DNA of 64,000 nt from Romanomermis culicivorax (GCA_963922205.1 CAWUHX010000157.1:749001-813000), one strand, 5' to 3'; positions 22,261-33,607 are shown, counted from the stretch's first letter. Numbers and translations are program-made. Notes: generated from the letters alone by a model not told the origin.

Positions 22261-22610
22261 ATTTCTACTTAATGTGACAGATGATTCACGCAAATAAATG
22301 GTCAGCATGAATGCCAAAAAGTAGACTATGATAAGCCGCCAATGTGAGATGGGTGCCAAAGTGAGACGGGCGGCAATGTGAGATGGACGCCAGGTTAGGA
22401 CATCCAAAAAAAGTCGTTATTAAACAATGGGAGCCAAAGTGAGATGGGCGCCAAAGTGAGACGGGCGCCTAAGTAAGACAGTGGTCTCACTTTGGCACCT
22501 ACAACGTTGGACGCCAAAGTGAGACGGGCCCCAAAGTTAGATGGGTGCCAAAGTGAGATTGGCGCCAAAGTGAGACTGTACCAGATTATCAGCAGGAAAA
22601 AGCGCAAATT

Positions 22611-22720
22611 TTGTGGTGTGTTTCCACCATATTTAGGTACATTTCGCCGTTTTTGGCAAAAGTGAATCATGCCCGCAGGTTTGAACCAAATCGGCCACAG
22701 TGGGCCATTCGTGGTATTTA
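22611..22720 (+). mobile_element. Diverged 5' fragment of a TGTTG-family LTR
   Basis: TGTGGTGTGTTTCCACCAT, followed by TCATGCCCGCAGGTTTGAACC and GGCCACAGTGG, parallels the first 100 bp of the family's LTRs. The remainder is missing. Confidence 0.5.
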
Positions 22721-22974
22721 CTGTAGCCACATTGTGTAGATAAATTGGGAGAGCTTCAATTTTGTTCACTTGTTGTTTTTATTTGTGTATGTTTAAGGTG
22801 TCTTCCGGTCTCACCTTCTTTCTGTCTTATATTTTATTCCTACTACTTGTTGAGCGTAAGGTTTTAGAGTTATAACAGGTGTTTCACATGTACTGTATTT
22901 ATTCGAATACAAGGCATACTCAAATAAATGGCGCCCTCTAGTAAATGGTGCACCGTTTATTAGGATCATAAGTA

Positions 22975-24300
22975 TCCTTAGGGCAGTGAATTTGTTGCCC
23001 GATTAAAAGGATCCAGAGTTACCTTGAATCCCTGATTATGTAATCAATTTAGGACTGTTCTGAGATAAAATTTTTGGAGAAGTCGAGATCGAGAATGGAA
23101 CTCCAGTATGTTCGAGATCGAGATCAAGATTTAAATTTTATTTTATTCGAGATCGAGCGAGATCGAGATCAAGATTTTCTACGTACCATTCATACTATTT
23201 GTATGTATGCTGTTTGTTCAAAAATTGCTAAACGCCCTATATGAATCACCAGTAGTGGCACACCTATGTGCCTATTGCTAGATTGGAACGTTTGTGTTTC
23301 TCTATAATGGTTAGACAAAAGTCGTGTCGATTGAGTAAGTAAGTACCTACCGACTTCTACTACCTACAATTATGTATCATCACTTCACTACCTATCAATT
23401 CTTATGCGTTTTTTTAATATTGATAGATTCTAGTTAGTAGTTAATGGTTAGCAGCATCTAGAAAATAGTTACTCAGTATTATAGGTTTGTTTATATCATC
23501 ACCTCTACATATATCAAACTTAATTTTACGCATTGCATGCTTATCGATTGTTTTTTTCGCACCTTTTCAGAAACTTTTTTATTGTAAAATGCCTAAAGCT
23601 AAATTGTGATGACTTAATTGATACTATTGTTGACAACGATGAATAAAATTAAAATTAATACGTCTTATTATTTTCTAAATTATGTAAAAAATCTCGAATA
23701 ATATCTCGGATAAAATCTTAAAAAATACTGAGATCGAGTGAGATCGAGATCCGCAGAAATCGAATATCCGAGATCGAGACCCAGATGTGAAAAATACCGA
23801 GATTTGACAAGATCGAGATCTCGGAACAGCCCTAGTAATCATGCATTGAAATTTGATCGGGGATTAAAATAATCGGTAAGCTCATCAGCCGATTAAAGGT
23901 CGATTATATAATCGCCGATTAAAAATATAATCACCGATTAAAATCCTATAATCCAGGATTAAAAGTAGAATTGCTGATAGAAAACTGTACAACGTACACT
24001 GTCTATAGTGTAGGTTTACTTTCCCTTCTGTACGTCGTCTTCCATCGTGAATTTATTATTATCAATTTTTTTTCATGATATCCACTTTAAATTCCATGTG
24101 TCTATAGAAAACCACCAACTCTGATTCTAAAGAAATTGAATTATTTTGAAATCAAATTAATTGTTTATTAGAGGTTTTAAATCTTTTTATTGAAAAATTT
24201 TTAATGAATTTTTTTTTCAAATGTTAAAAAAAACCTTTTTGTTTCTTTTTTATTTTTGTTAATTTTTTTATTTAATTAGCTCTCTTGCACTGTCCTTTCT
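22975..24300. mobile_element. GATTAAA foldback element, copy C, diverged and split
   Basis: It begins near TTTGTTGCCCGATTAAAAGG and continues, after a nested insertion at 23,050-23,834, with ATAATCGGTAAGCTCATCAGCCGATTAAAGG and the family core CACTGTCTATAGTGTAGG. The right arm is not recognisable, so the copy is truncated. Confidence 0.6.
23050..23834. mobile_element. hAT-like element with GAGATCGAGATC arms
   Basis: The ends are TAGGACTGTTCTGAGAT on the left and, inverted, TAGGGCTGTTCCGAGAT on the right. Subterminal arrays of GAGATCGA follow on both sides. GTAATCAA (23,040-23,047) and GTAATCAT (23,835-23,842) look like an 8-bp target duplication with one mismatch and two stray bases. TAGGGCTGTTC-like ends and an 8-bp TSD suggest hAT. 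No transposase is present in its 785 bp. Confidence 0.65.
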
Positions 24301-24645
24301 TTGTTCAGATTGCGAATATACATGCACGGGGGGGGTGGTTGGGGTTTTTTTACCCTCAGCAGACTTTGACTGACCCCCAGCAGATTCTTGCTGATCCCCA
24401 GCAGATTTGACTACCCAGCAATGATTGAGAAGATTATGAAGGAAAATGAGCTATAGAGAGGAAAAAGTTTTCATTAAATTCTGAATAATACTGCAGCTTA
24501 ACAATTCTTCTAAACAAAGCATACTTGATTCGAAAAAAGCAAAATTAAAACTTAAAAACTGCAGTCTAAGCAAATAATTTTGCATATCTGACTAATATAG
24601 GCTGAAGAATATGCTTCTTGGATGTTAGCAGACCTTTCTAAGGAT

Positions 24646-25482
24646 GGTAAGTTTGTTGGCCGATTAAAATAATCCAGGATTACGTTTAATCCCCGATTAT
24701 GTAATCGTGGATTAAAATTTAATCAGCGATTAAAATAATCGGTAAGTTCGTCAGCCAAGTAAAGGACGATTACATAATTGACGATTAAAAAAATTGTCGA
24801 TTAAAATCATATAATCCAGGATTAAAAGTATAATTGCTGATTGAAAATTGTACAACGTATACTGTCTATAGTGTAGGTGTACAAGCTTTTCCTTCAGCAC
24901 ATCATCTTTCATTATTAATTTATCTTTATCAATTTTTTCGTGATATCAATATCATAATCCACGTGTCAGTAGAAAACAAATTATTTTGAAAAAAATTAAG
25001 AAAAATTTTTTATGCGTTTTTTGAATTTGTTATTAAAAAATTTTTATTGAATTTTTATTTAAAAATTTCGTTTTTTTATAAATTATTTTGTTTCTTTTTA
25101 ATTTTTTTAATTTTTTTATCCAATTAGCCCTTTTGCACTGTCCTTACGTAGCTTAAATCAGGGCCAGAACTTCATATTCGAATATGCTTCCATCAGATTC
25201 GAATTATCCAGAGAATTTAGAATTTGTACTTGATTTTCTGCTTCATCCTCATTTAGATCATTCAAAAAATCAACAACATTTATTTTTCAACTACTAAACT
25301 GATAATGCAATCGCAAAAAAGAGATATAATCGGCCTTTTAAACCTGGGATGAGGCAGGATTGAAAACTCGGATTATTATAATTGCCAATTATGATAATTG
25401 GGCTTTAATTGGCAGATGAGCTTACAGATTGTTTCAATCCTGGATTAAATTAATTGGCATTTAATCGGCCAACGAACTTACA
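24646..25482. mobile_element. GATTAAA foldback element, copy B
   Basis: The left end GGTAAGTTTGTTGGCCGATTA mirrors the right end TAATCGGCCAACGAACTTAC. Both arms carry repeated GATTAAA/TAATC words. The core (AACGTATACTGTCTATAGTG, then AT-rich sequence) is shared with copies A and C. It includes the minus-strand Harbinger transposase relic at about 25,135-25,285. Confidence 0.72.
25135..25285 (-). pseudogene. Harbinger transposase N-terminal relic, copy B
   Basis: On the minus strand the frame reads LNDLNEDEAENQVQI and then a degraded version of the MEVY...FW...FK motif seen at 3,322-3,462, with an in-frame stop after FWP. The two copies align over about 140 bp. Confidence 0.5.
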
Positions 25483-25842
25483 AAAAAATTTAATCCAGAA
25501 TTATAAACATGATTATTTTAAAGTGCATTTTGACTGCAATGGTTCGCAGTTTTTTCTATTTTTTGCCAAGTTTCTGTGAAATGCAGTCTTTAGATGAATC
25601 AGTTACCAGTCACAACAGTTCGGATTTCAAGCTAAAAAACTGTTGCAGCAGCAGAAAAAGAAGAAAACTGTCCAGTTGTTAGCTGCCTCAAAATAAGTGA
25701 AACCAGGGTAAATTATTTTCCATTCTTTTTCTTTTAATTTAATTAGTTGTTTTTAATTCTCCTGTGTTTTCCTTTCATTACTTTTGTTTTCCCTTCTTTC
25801 CTTTTTGTTTGTTTTCTTCTTCTTTCCTTGGTGTAGAGAGGT

Positions 25843-26470
25843 ATGATATTTCACGAGAAAATTTTGCAGATAAGAAAATGGTGTCAACAAAAGTCGAAAC
25901 TGGAAAATGCTGTGAATGCAATAAATTCTGTAAAACGATTCCAACTTGAAGGTGCCGGCTGTCAAGTAAATGATGTTCAAATTGAAGATCAACAAAAAAT
26001 GGAAACTATTCAGTCACGTGATCAAAGATTAGCCTTAACTTGTAATTGGGTGATGAAACATGCCAAAACATTATTTGATGACAAGGTTCAATGTATGAAG
26101 CAGCCAACAATTCATAATTTTCAAGCTAGTAAAGGATGGTTACAAAAGTTCCTCCTGAGGAATGATTTGACAATTAGGTGATGGACAAAAATTTCATAAA
26201 AATTGCCTCAAGATCTGCTTCCCAAATTATTGGATTTTGCTATTTTTGTATGAAAAATATGCTTGACAAATAATTATGATTTTGGCTCAATTTTTCCTTA
26301 TGATGAAACAGCCATTTGGTTGGATAAGCTGCTGGATTCAACTATTGAAACAATTGGTGCTGAGCAGGTCCCAATCAAAACTACTGGACATGAGAAAAAA
26401 TGCATGTTACTGTAAGGCTTAGCCAATGGTGTCAAATGTAAACCCTTTGTTTCGTTCGAACATGCCATGC
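25843..26470 (+). pseudogene. Pogo/Tigger-type (CENP-B-like) transposase, decayed fragment
   Basis: The first frame (to 26,178) ends in FQASKGWLQKFLLRNDL, the closing helix of the CENP-B-type DNA-binding domain (pattern F-x-A-S-x-G-W-x-x-x-F-x-x-R). After a gap with frame breaks, YDETAIWLDKLL and VPIKTTGHEKKCM at about 26,298-26,410 match the start of the DDE domain of this family, in which the D of DET is the first catalytic residue. A stop then precedes GLANGVKCKPFV. The later catalytic acidic residues are absent. A cut-and-paste transposase relic; not functional. Confidence 0.75.
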
Positions 26471-26718
26471 AAACTTGTTTGCACTAGCTGTACTCCCATC
26501 ACTGACTTGCATGTCAACTTTCCAATCACAAAATGGGCAGCAAAAAGGTGCCCAACAAAGCTTCAGCTGGAAGGGGACAGGAACCACCGTTTTTTTTCCT
26601 CAAGTGGGGTCTTTTGAGTAAAAAAATTTCGAAATGAGGAAAAAAATTTTGGGTATGGTTCTCATTGTGGAAAAAATTTTGGGGAATTCAAAACCGGAAA
26701 AATGCGTTTTGGTGGATT

Positions 26719-27301
26719 TGTTGTAGTGTGTTTCCGCCGATTTTGCTGTATTTTGTTGTTTCGCACATGAGGCCCGCAAGTACCAAGTGGAGTGAGCAAT
26801 GCAGACCATCGACAGCCATCTTACTGTAGCGCATGTCGGTACGCGTGCATTGGCTCTCTCTCTCATTGTGTGTATTAAGTTGTTTTTCATATTCTTAACA
26901 TTAGTTGTTTTTATTCTGTACTCGCAGCCTCCCCGCATGCCTAGATTTTTGTTGGTGTTTTCCGGTAGTGCGTGGGAGTGATAATTGTTCTCTGGCCCTG
27001 TCGCGTTTGTATAGTAAGTGTTCTTTTGTGCGAAGGTAAAATCGAAGAAAAGTCTCCTGTTTGTCAAATCAAAACGAAAGTGTCAAATCAAAATCTCCTT
27101 TTCTTTTGCTTTATTTTAATTTGGGAGACAAGTTAAGGAAGTACCTTTCCTTAATTTGTGGGAAATTAGCGTCGGGTTTAAGTACAACTAATTAAGTTAA
27201 TCGTGTAAGCATGGGCGTAGGAAATACGTACATTAAGGACGAACCCTGGAATCCCACTCCAGTCTGATTCTCAAAGCCCCGACCACTTCACAAATACAAG
27301 A
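26719..27301 (+). mobile_element. Solo LTR, TGTTG family
   Basis: TGTTGTAGTGTGTTTCCGCC to AAATACAAGA, about 580 bp, slightly longer than its relatives because of a small internal duplication near AAATCAAAACG. The flanks GATT and GACT form an imperfect 4-bp duplication. Confidence 0.82.
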
Positions 27302-29040
27302 GACTTAAAAGGGTCAAAATCTCAAAATTTTCCGGTGCTTCGCGCCGGTCACGCGTACAATCTTGACTATTTTCTATCAGGCGCCACCATTAAAGTATCT
27401 ACTTCGACTTACTAATTAATGCTCAACAGTTTCTATCAATCAAGTTAGCTCGTTTCATTTTCTAATCGCTCACAGTCAATTATGTCACCCAAAATTAAGA
27501 TTTTTCATCAATTTCCTCAATTTTTTCTCTTGATGTTTGGAATTTTTTAAACGTCTGCAACCTGAACTTTTGCATTTATTGAAGATGGAAATTGAAGACA
27601 TCATTCTAGACTGCGATTTTAGAACTTCTGTTTATGAATATCTGTTGGAGAGATTTATTTTCCAGCGTTTTAGAATATAAAAACTGAAAAATTTTTCCAG
27701 TGCTTCATGCCGAAATCGGAAACAAATTATACTTCATCGGTCGGATTTTAATATATTTCTCAACGTTGTGAATTAGATGATTCTAATGAGAGCCATAGAA
27801 ATGTTAATAGCGGATAAATTCCTGAGAACTCTATCGTTATTCGTTAACATGCTTCCCCCGCTCCTGTAGAACACCAATATATTCTTCATGAGCTCATTTT
27901 GGCTAATATAACTAGAATTTTCCCAATTTTTTTCTCATTTTTGCAGGTTTCTGACTCCAAATACAACAAAATGCTTGGGTATGCTATTCAAATGCATAAA
28001 AAAGCATGAGTAGCCACATTATAAACGTTTTTAAAAATGAGGAAAATTTTTGGAAAAAGAGGAAAAAAATTTTGGGTCCGGTTCTCATGTGGAAAAAATC
28101 ATCGAGGAAAAAAAATAGTGACAGGAACAAGAGGATGAGAGGGAGCCATAGGAGCAGGAGGAGGAGGAAGGAAGCATAAAAGAGTGAAGAACAGGAACAG
28201 AAGAAATAGGGAGGAGTAGCTGGAAAAGGTGGGAGAGCAGTACCAGAAGAAACAGAAAGATACAGGGAAACGTGTGGAGGAGGAGCAAGAAGTGGTGGAA
28301 AAACAATGGGAGCAAGAGGAGTAAGGACTGCAGAACAAAGAAAAGGAGGAGCAAACGGGCGAGGAGGAGGAGCCATAGGAGTGGAAGGAATGGTTGATGA
28401 GCAGCCAGATAAGGAGGGGTAGAGGCACAATCAAGAAGAGAAGGAGCAGTATGGTTACTTTAAGATTCAAGCTAGTTAGATTTTACAGTTTTCCAATAAT
28501 GATTCAATATGGCAAAAAACAGAAACACTTCACCAAAATATGAAAGCATAAAATCGTTAAATAAATCGTATAAGATGACAAAAAAAGCTACAACTACAAA
28601 AAAAAGCTAGAACAAATGCTAGGAGCGCCAAATGCTGCATGAACCAATTGAAGAATAGTCAAAAAACAATAATCCCTTCACCGAAAGGTTGCTGTATGTA
28701 TACGAAAAGTTCAAAGGAAAAATGACTGTACATTTGCTGAACAATTTAAAATTTGCATTTCCCGTTTGGGTGACTTTAGGCCATTCTTTTTCTATTATAG
28801 ACCAATATTTTTCTGTTATATTACCTTCATGCTTGACTTGTTTTAGGCCATTGTTTGCAACTTTTCGACCAAGTAATGAGGCAGTGAAATTGAAATTTCG
28901 CAGAAATACTGTAGCTTCTTTCTATCATTCTACCATTAGATGACCACTAAGAAGGAGAAAATAAGAATGAGCCAGGAAAAGGAAATGAAAAAATCACTAT
29001 ATATACTGACTCACTAAACAATCACAGGGCACAAGTGCAT
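27302..29040. other. Long stretch without a recognised gene
   Basis: The only structure is a purine-rich block at about 28,090-28,400 (AGGAGGAGGAAGGAAG), which creates spurious S/L/P-rich frames on the minus strand. CAAATACAACAAAATG near 27,955 resembles an LTR end but has no partner. Confidence 0.4.
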
Positions 29041-29066
29041 GGAGAATATCGTTGCAGTCTGGCCAT

Positions 29067-29254
29067 TGTCACATGTCGCACAACCGTACATCACCCCTTC
29101 GTAACAATCCCAATACTGGCTGGCTCGGTAGTTCAATCGGAAGAATGCTGCACTATAGTCACAGAGACCCGGGTTCAAATCCTGGTCGAGCATTATTTTT
29201 CGAGCAGTGTTTGGCCATGGTTACGATGGCAACGCGTTTACCCATTACGTGACA
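29067..29254 (+). mobile_element. Short inverted-end element with tRNA-like core, unit 1
   Basis: The ends are TGTCACATG and ACGTGACA, imperfect inverses of each other. At 29,123-29,192 lies a tRNA-like sequence: acceptor halves GCTCGG/TCGAGC, a D-stem GTTC/GAAC with A-box TAGTTCAATCGG, and a T-arm with B-box GGTTCAAATCC. The anticodon stem pairs at only three positions around loop CTATAGT, so it is unlikely to be a working tRNA. A second unit follows after an 87-bp spacer, and the same pair recurs at 62.35-62.81 kb. Confidence 0.75.
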
Positions 29255-29341
29255 TGGCGAGGCTTGAATGGTCCCACATTGGTGGGCCGCAGGAACGTGC
29301 ATCTTCAATGGACGAGGTCGTCCTTCTTTCAAGGGGGGGAA

Positions 29342-29524
29342 TGTCACGTGTTGCACAACCCTACATCACCCCTTCGTAACAATCCCAACACTGGCTCGGT
29401 AGTTCAATCGGAAGAACGCTGCACTATAGTCACAGAGACCTGGGTTTGAATCCCAGTTGAGCATTATTTTTCGAACAGTGTTTGGCGATGGTTATGATGG
29501 CAACGTGTTTACCCATTACGTGAC
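29342..29524 (+). mobile_element. Short inverted-end element with tRNA-like core, unit 2
   Basis: TGTCACGTG to ACGTGACA. The tRNA-like core at 29,394-29,463 has a perfect T-stem (CTGGG/CCCAG) and keeps the A-box. Spacer and unit order are identical to the pair near 62.4 kb, so the pair, not the single unit, seems to have been copied. Confidence 0.75.
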
Positions 29525-30069
29525 ACCATCCTGGTCTAATGGTTTTGACCTCTGACTTCTAGTCTTAACAACCAGGGTCATAAAAGTTCAATAGTCATCA
29601 ATAGTATTGAATTCAATAGTTCAATGAGACAAACCTGTTGCATAAAATAAATACTATTCGCTATTTAATTTGATAGCTGTCAATAGTTAATTTTTGACCT
29701 GATTTTTAGCAAGTGTTGCATAGAACATTCTATTTTAATAATCAGCAGCATTTGTGAGGTCTATTGCTATTGAAAAATTGTCTTTTTTCAAGGTCCTTTT
29801 GACACTCATTCAAAACTTTTTAAATAAACTATTTGAGGACTTAGTTATTTTTGTTAAGCATCTATTTGTCTACATGTCCATATTTTTCTTAATTAGATGT
29901 AGAGAATTGACTCTTTTGGAGCTCTTTTTCAGAAGGGTACTTTTTTTCAGACATTTTACTATTGAATGAAACCTTATTTTCATTTTAGATGTTTCACAGT
30001 TCATCATCCGATAGTGAAAATGAGACTTTTCATTTTGCTAAAAAGAGAAGATGAAGGACTTTCCAGCCT

Positions 30070-31960
30070 CAAATTGACTTTAATTTATTGCCTTTTGATA
30101 ATTTATCCAGATTTCGACTCAGTGATGAACACATCAATTTGTTAATCGATGAATTACAGCCATTTATTGAGCATCCAACAAAACAAAATGTTGCTCATAC
30201 TGTGGAACAACAAATTCGACTTTCTTTACAATATTTGGCTACAAATGGGGACTTTAAATTAATTGGTGATGCTCATGGGGTTCACAAGTCAACTGTATCA
30301 TGAACATTGAAGAGATTTGTGGATGCTGTTAATGATAGAATTTTGGCAAATGTTGTTAAATGGCCAGAAAATTTGCATATTACTACGAATAAATTTTATA
30401 AATTTGGAAAGTTACCCTGTGTTATTGGATGTGTAGATGGAACTCATTGCGATATTATAAGGCCATTAGAAAATGAAGTACAGTATGTCAATAGGCACAG
30501 AAATAATTCAATTAATGTGATGTTAGCATGTGGACCAGACTTGAAATTCTATTTTGTTTCAGCTAAATGGCCGGGTTCAGTAAATGATGCTCGAGTTTTC
30601 TGCAACAGCAATTTGTCCCAAAAACTTGGAATTGACTGGAAACCTTATCATGGATGCTATTTGTTAGCTGATTCTGGTTACACCAATTGGAACTATGTAC
30701 GTTTAGACTTGTATTGGATGGGGCAATGTGGTGAGTGGCCGACCGTAGAGGAAGCACACCTACAGTAACTCAACCCCCACACTAGAAAAACTAGTACACA
30801 GGAGAAGAGGAATGGTGGCACCCCGGATCTAGGCAGAGATCAATTTGGAAGTCCAGGCCAAACTACATTCGTGATCGTACCAGTAGCCTGAAAAGGAGTG
30901 CCCTGCCGAATGGATTGTTCAAAGTCGCCGTCACCTGAAGAACCTGGTAGGGGCAGGATCACATCTTGGAGGGGGTAGCCCCAAAAATTTGTTTTCCGAG
31001 GGGAAAACTGTTATGCAGTCAGGGCCTCAGTATGAGGCTCAGGCTGCAGAGAAGTTTTCACCTCCCATCGATCGGTTTTGAGGGCCGAGGAATGTCGGGA
31101 TTGCCGTGGGTGCACGTGTTCAGCTTCCGGCGTCGGTGTGCAGGTGGTAGGATGCGGCGAAAAGTGGCGGAAAGAGAAAAAGAAAATTTACATAGATGTA
31201 TGCAGCCACTGTTTCGCGTGTTTATTTATATTTTTTATTATTATTGGAAATTGACTATGGGTGCATCGCCGCCATTTGCTTTATACTATATTTTGATTTT
31301 ATTGTATTGGTGTCACCCTTTGTTTTCCCAATACAAGCTGCAACGGTAACTTGTACTGTTTTGTGAGCCTAGTGGAGGATTTTATAAGGTTAGGATTGGA
31401 GACTTGGGTAGGAGCTCCTGAGGTATGTGCCAGGGTGTTCTGCCTGAGGTTTGGTGAAGTACTGGAGTGTATCTGGTGAAAAGTGTGAAAGAGTTTTAGT
31501 TTATTGTATTTTGTTAGCCTGTGGTCAGGACTGTTGCAACTTCCTTTTGTATAGACCCAAAGGTCAGTTACATCATCTTGACCCCGCAGCAGCCTAACAT
31601 GATTCTGGTTACACCAATAGGAACTATGTTTCAATGCCAGTACTTAATTGTACAACTGATCAAGAAGAACACTTTGATAGAGCCCATAAAACAGTTGGAC
31701 GACTAATTGAATGAGCAATTGGAGTTCTTAAGCAGAGATTCCGTTGTTTATTGCAGCAAATGCATTTAGATCCAATATCAGCTTGCAAGGTAATATTATG
31801 CTGCCTTGCCTTGCATAATATGCTAATTACAGACGAAGACTTTTCAGATGCTCTGGATTTTTTACCAAATGAAGGAGGTGCTAATTTGCAAGCTGAAAAT
31901 GAAACTAATTTACATGAACCTGGATCTGTTCGAAGACGTCAAATTGTGGCATTGTTCTGA
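30070..31960 (+). pseudogene. PIF/Harbinger transposase (HARBI1-like), broken
   Basis: The frame starts near LPFDNLSRFRLSDEHI and includes the helix-turn-helix region ending HGVHKSTVS. It then has the DDE nuclease domain: GCVDGTH (first Asp, about 30,430), VSAKWPGSVNDARVF, LADSGYTN (second Asp), and after an interruption VGRLIE..IGVLKQRFRCLL (glutamate region) and CCLALHNMLI, the C-terminal signature of the family. Inactivating changes are a TGA at 30,301 after KSTVS, a second TGA at about 31,711 after GRLIE (both sit where CGA Arg is expected, so C-to-T decay is likely), and a 902-bp insertion at 30,699. The intact enzyme would cut at TIRs and make 3-bp TWA duplications. Confidence 0.88.
30699..31600. 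mobile_element. 902-bp insertion in the transposase gene, bounded by a 29-bp direct repeat
   Basis: A 29-bp segment beginning GATTCTGGTTACACCAAT occurs at 30,670-30,698 and again at 31,601-31,629 with one mismatch. The transposase frame (DSGYTN.NYV) is interrupted exactly there and continues after the second copy. The insert contains TGTGGTGAGTGGCC near its left end and CAGCAGCCTAACA at its right, which could be LTR-like tips, but a 29-bp target duplication is too long for an LTR element and fits target-primed insertion or a template-switch better. No gene is recognisable. Confidence 0.7.
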
Positions 31961-31989
31961 TACATGTATTTAATGGTTTTATAAAAAAC

Positions 31990-33500
31990 CAAAGGTGTAT
32001 GACTATGGTTCTTTCATTGCAATACACATTTTGAATATCGATTCAGAAACCACAAAAGATACATGTGAATCAGTAAAAGAATAAAACACTCGAAAAAGTA
32101 TATTTGAAATTTGACAGATAATTATAGAAATTGGTAAGTAGTATCTTCCGAAGTCTTCAATGGCCAATAATCCAAATTGCTCTGTTGCTGTGAATCTGTA
32201 AAAAAGTAGTTTTCTTAAAATAAAACTTCTACGTTTTTCTTATGACTGAGCAACAAGCCGATCCAGAAACTAAGAGGGGGTGGACAACGGGAATAAGTGT
32301 CATTACAATTTATCCAGCACATTGCGCCAGAAATTTTTTTTGCATTTTTCACCTTTTTAGACTCTAAATTCACGAATTTGGCATACTTTGTAATGTACAA
32401 AGAAGTGTTCTTTGCTCCAGTACAAAGATGCACCTGTGACATCAACTGTACTGAAAATGACGTCAGATACTGTAAGAGAAAGTGGGATGGGGTTTCCCAA
32501 AGTCAATTTCTTCTTTCCAATTGAAAACTATAGTATTTATTTGATGATTTACAATAAATGTTACCTGATAAAGGAAAAGGCTTGGGCGATGACTGGATAC
32601 GCGATGGGAAACGAAAATTGGAAAATGATGAACGATGAATTTGGACAAAAATGGGCAATAGGACGGCTGCCGAAATTACGGTAAAACTATGGTAAACATT
32701 CTGAATGTTGTTGCAGAATGGTTGCTCTACACTGCTCTGCGAAAAGTATTGACTGATTTTCAGCAGGTTATAAACAGCTGAACTGATGAACAAGTACTGC
32801 ACAACTGAAAGACTGAGCCGAGCTGAGCTGAGAACCGAGAGAGGACTGACCGACCTCCTTTAACAAATTCTGATTGAGTCGGACAACTGAGACTCCGCCT
32901 TTTAGGCTGATCCTGATTGGCAATTTTTCTGTGCTCACTGTTTGACCCTCCTACCTGCATGGTTCACTCGGATGCAGCTACTGTTCATGAGTACCACACA
33001 CTTTGTGTGTTCTGTAATGCACAGTGGTTTTTTTATGTACTTTCCAGACTACCATTGTCTTCCGTTTTTCTGTTCCGGGTCTGGCTACAGTCGGACCATA
33101 ACCAACGTGCGTCTTTTGTTTTTATATTTTTATGTTGAATTTTTTGGATGATCAGCGCCTGTCCTGTCCCATTAGAGTCTCACAGAAACAAATTATGCAT
33201 ACACAAAAAACGGAAAATAAGTACTTACAGAAATATTGAAAACAATGAGGGCACTGTACATAATTATTCAACAGCTCAGACAGAATTAATGATGTGTTTG
33301 TCTGGAAAAAAACAAACTGTCTGAAGTTGAAGTACCTACAAAAATGTATGCAAATTCACATGGAAAAATACCTACAGTAATCTACGGTGCAAAGTTTACT
33401 AACATATACAAACTTATCATTTTTCGACTCCTGGTCACACACCATATTTTTTTTGTACTTTCCGAATCTTTGCACTGTGCAAAAAACAGTGTTCAGGAAA
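31990..33500. other. Interior of the Harbinger element, nothing recognised
   Basis: AT-rich sequence between the two convergent broken genes. Small repeats such as GAGCCGAGCTGAGCTGAG occur near 32,820. Confidence 0.4.
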
Positions 33501-33550
33501 GTCTTTCTACTTAAGTTCCATAAAAAAATATTTTCAATGTGTTAGTTTTT

Positions 33551-33607
33551 TTACTTCTGCACTCATTTCTGTGCTTTACTTCCACACAGAAATGAGTGCA
33601 GAAGTAA
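33551..33607. other. Perfect 23-bp hairpin, 11-nt loop
   Basis: The left arm, starting TTACTTCTGCACTC (33,551-33,573), is the exact inverse complement of 33,585-33,607. The loop is CTTTACTTCCA, and pairing stops sharply at both ends. Size and perfection resemble a small-RNA precursor or a scar of replication template switching; sequence alone does not decide. Confidence 0.9.

Larger units (their letters stand above)
19859..22582. mobile_element. Foldback element of the TCTCACTTTGGCGCC family
   Basis: The left arm (19,864-20,096) is about a dozen units of TCTCACTTTGGCGCCCG. The right arm (about 22,340-22,575) is the inverse, GGGCGCCAAAGTGAGA. Pairing extends inward: TATGTCCTAATAA on the left matches TTAGGACATCC on the right. 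The 8-bp sequence AGATTATC flanks both sides (19,851-19,858 and 22,583-22,590). The 2.2-kb interior has a (TC)n run and an LTR-like segment but no recognisable transposase. The layout is the same as the telomere-repeat elements with a different unit. Confidence 0.83.

Noticed and set aside
28085..28470. Pro/Ser/Leu-rich minus frames
   Set aside because: They arise from a purine-rich (GGAGGA) tract; all frames are open for compositional reasons.
29123..29192. Functional tRNA gene
   Set aside because: The A and B boxes are good but the anticodon stem has only three pairs, the acceptor has six, and four copies sit in identical repeat units; treated as a tRNA-derived element.
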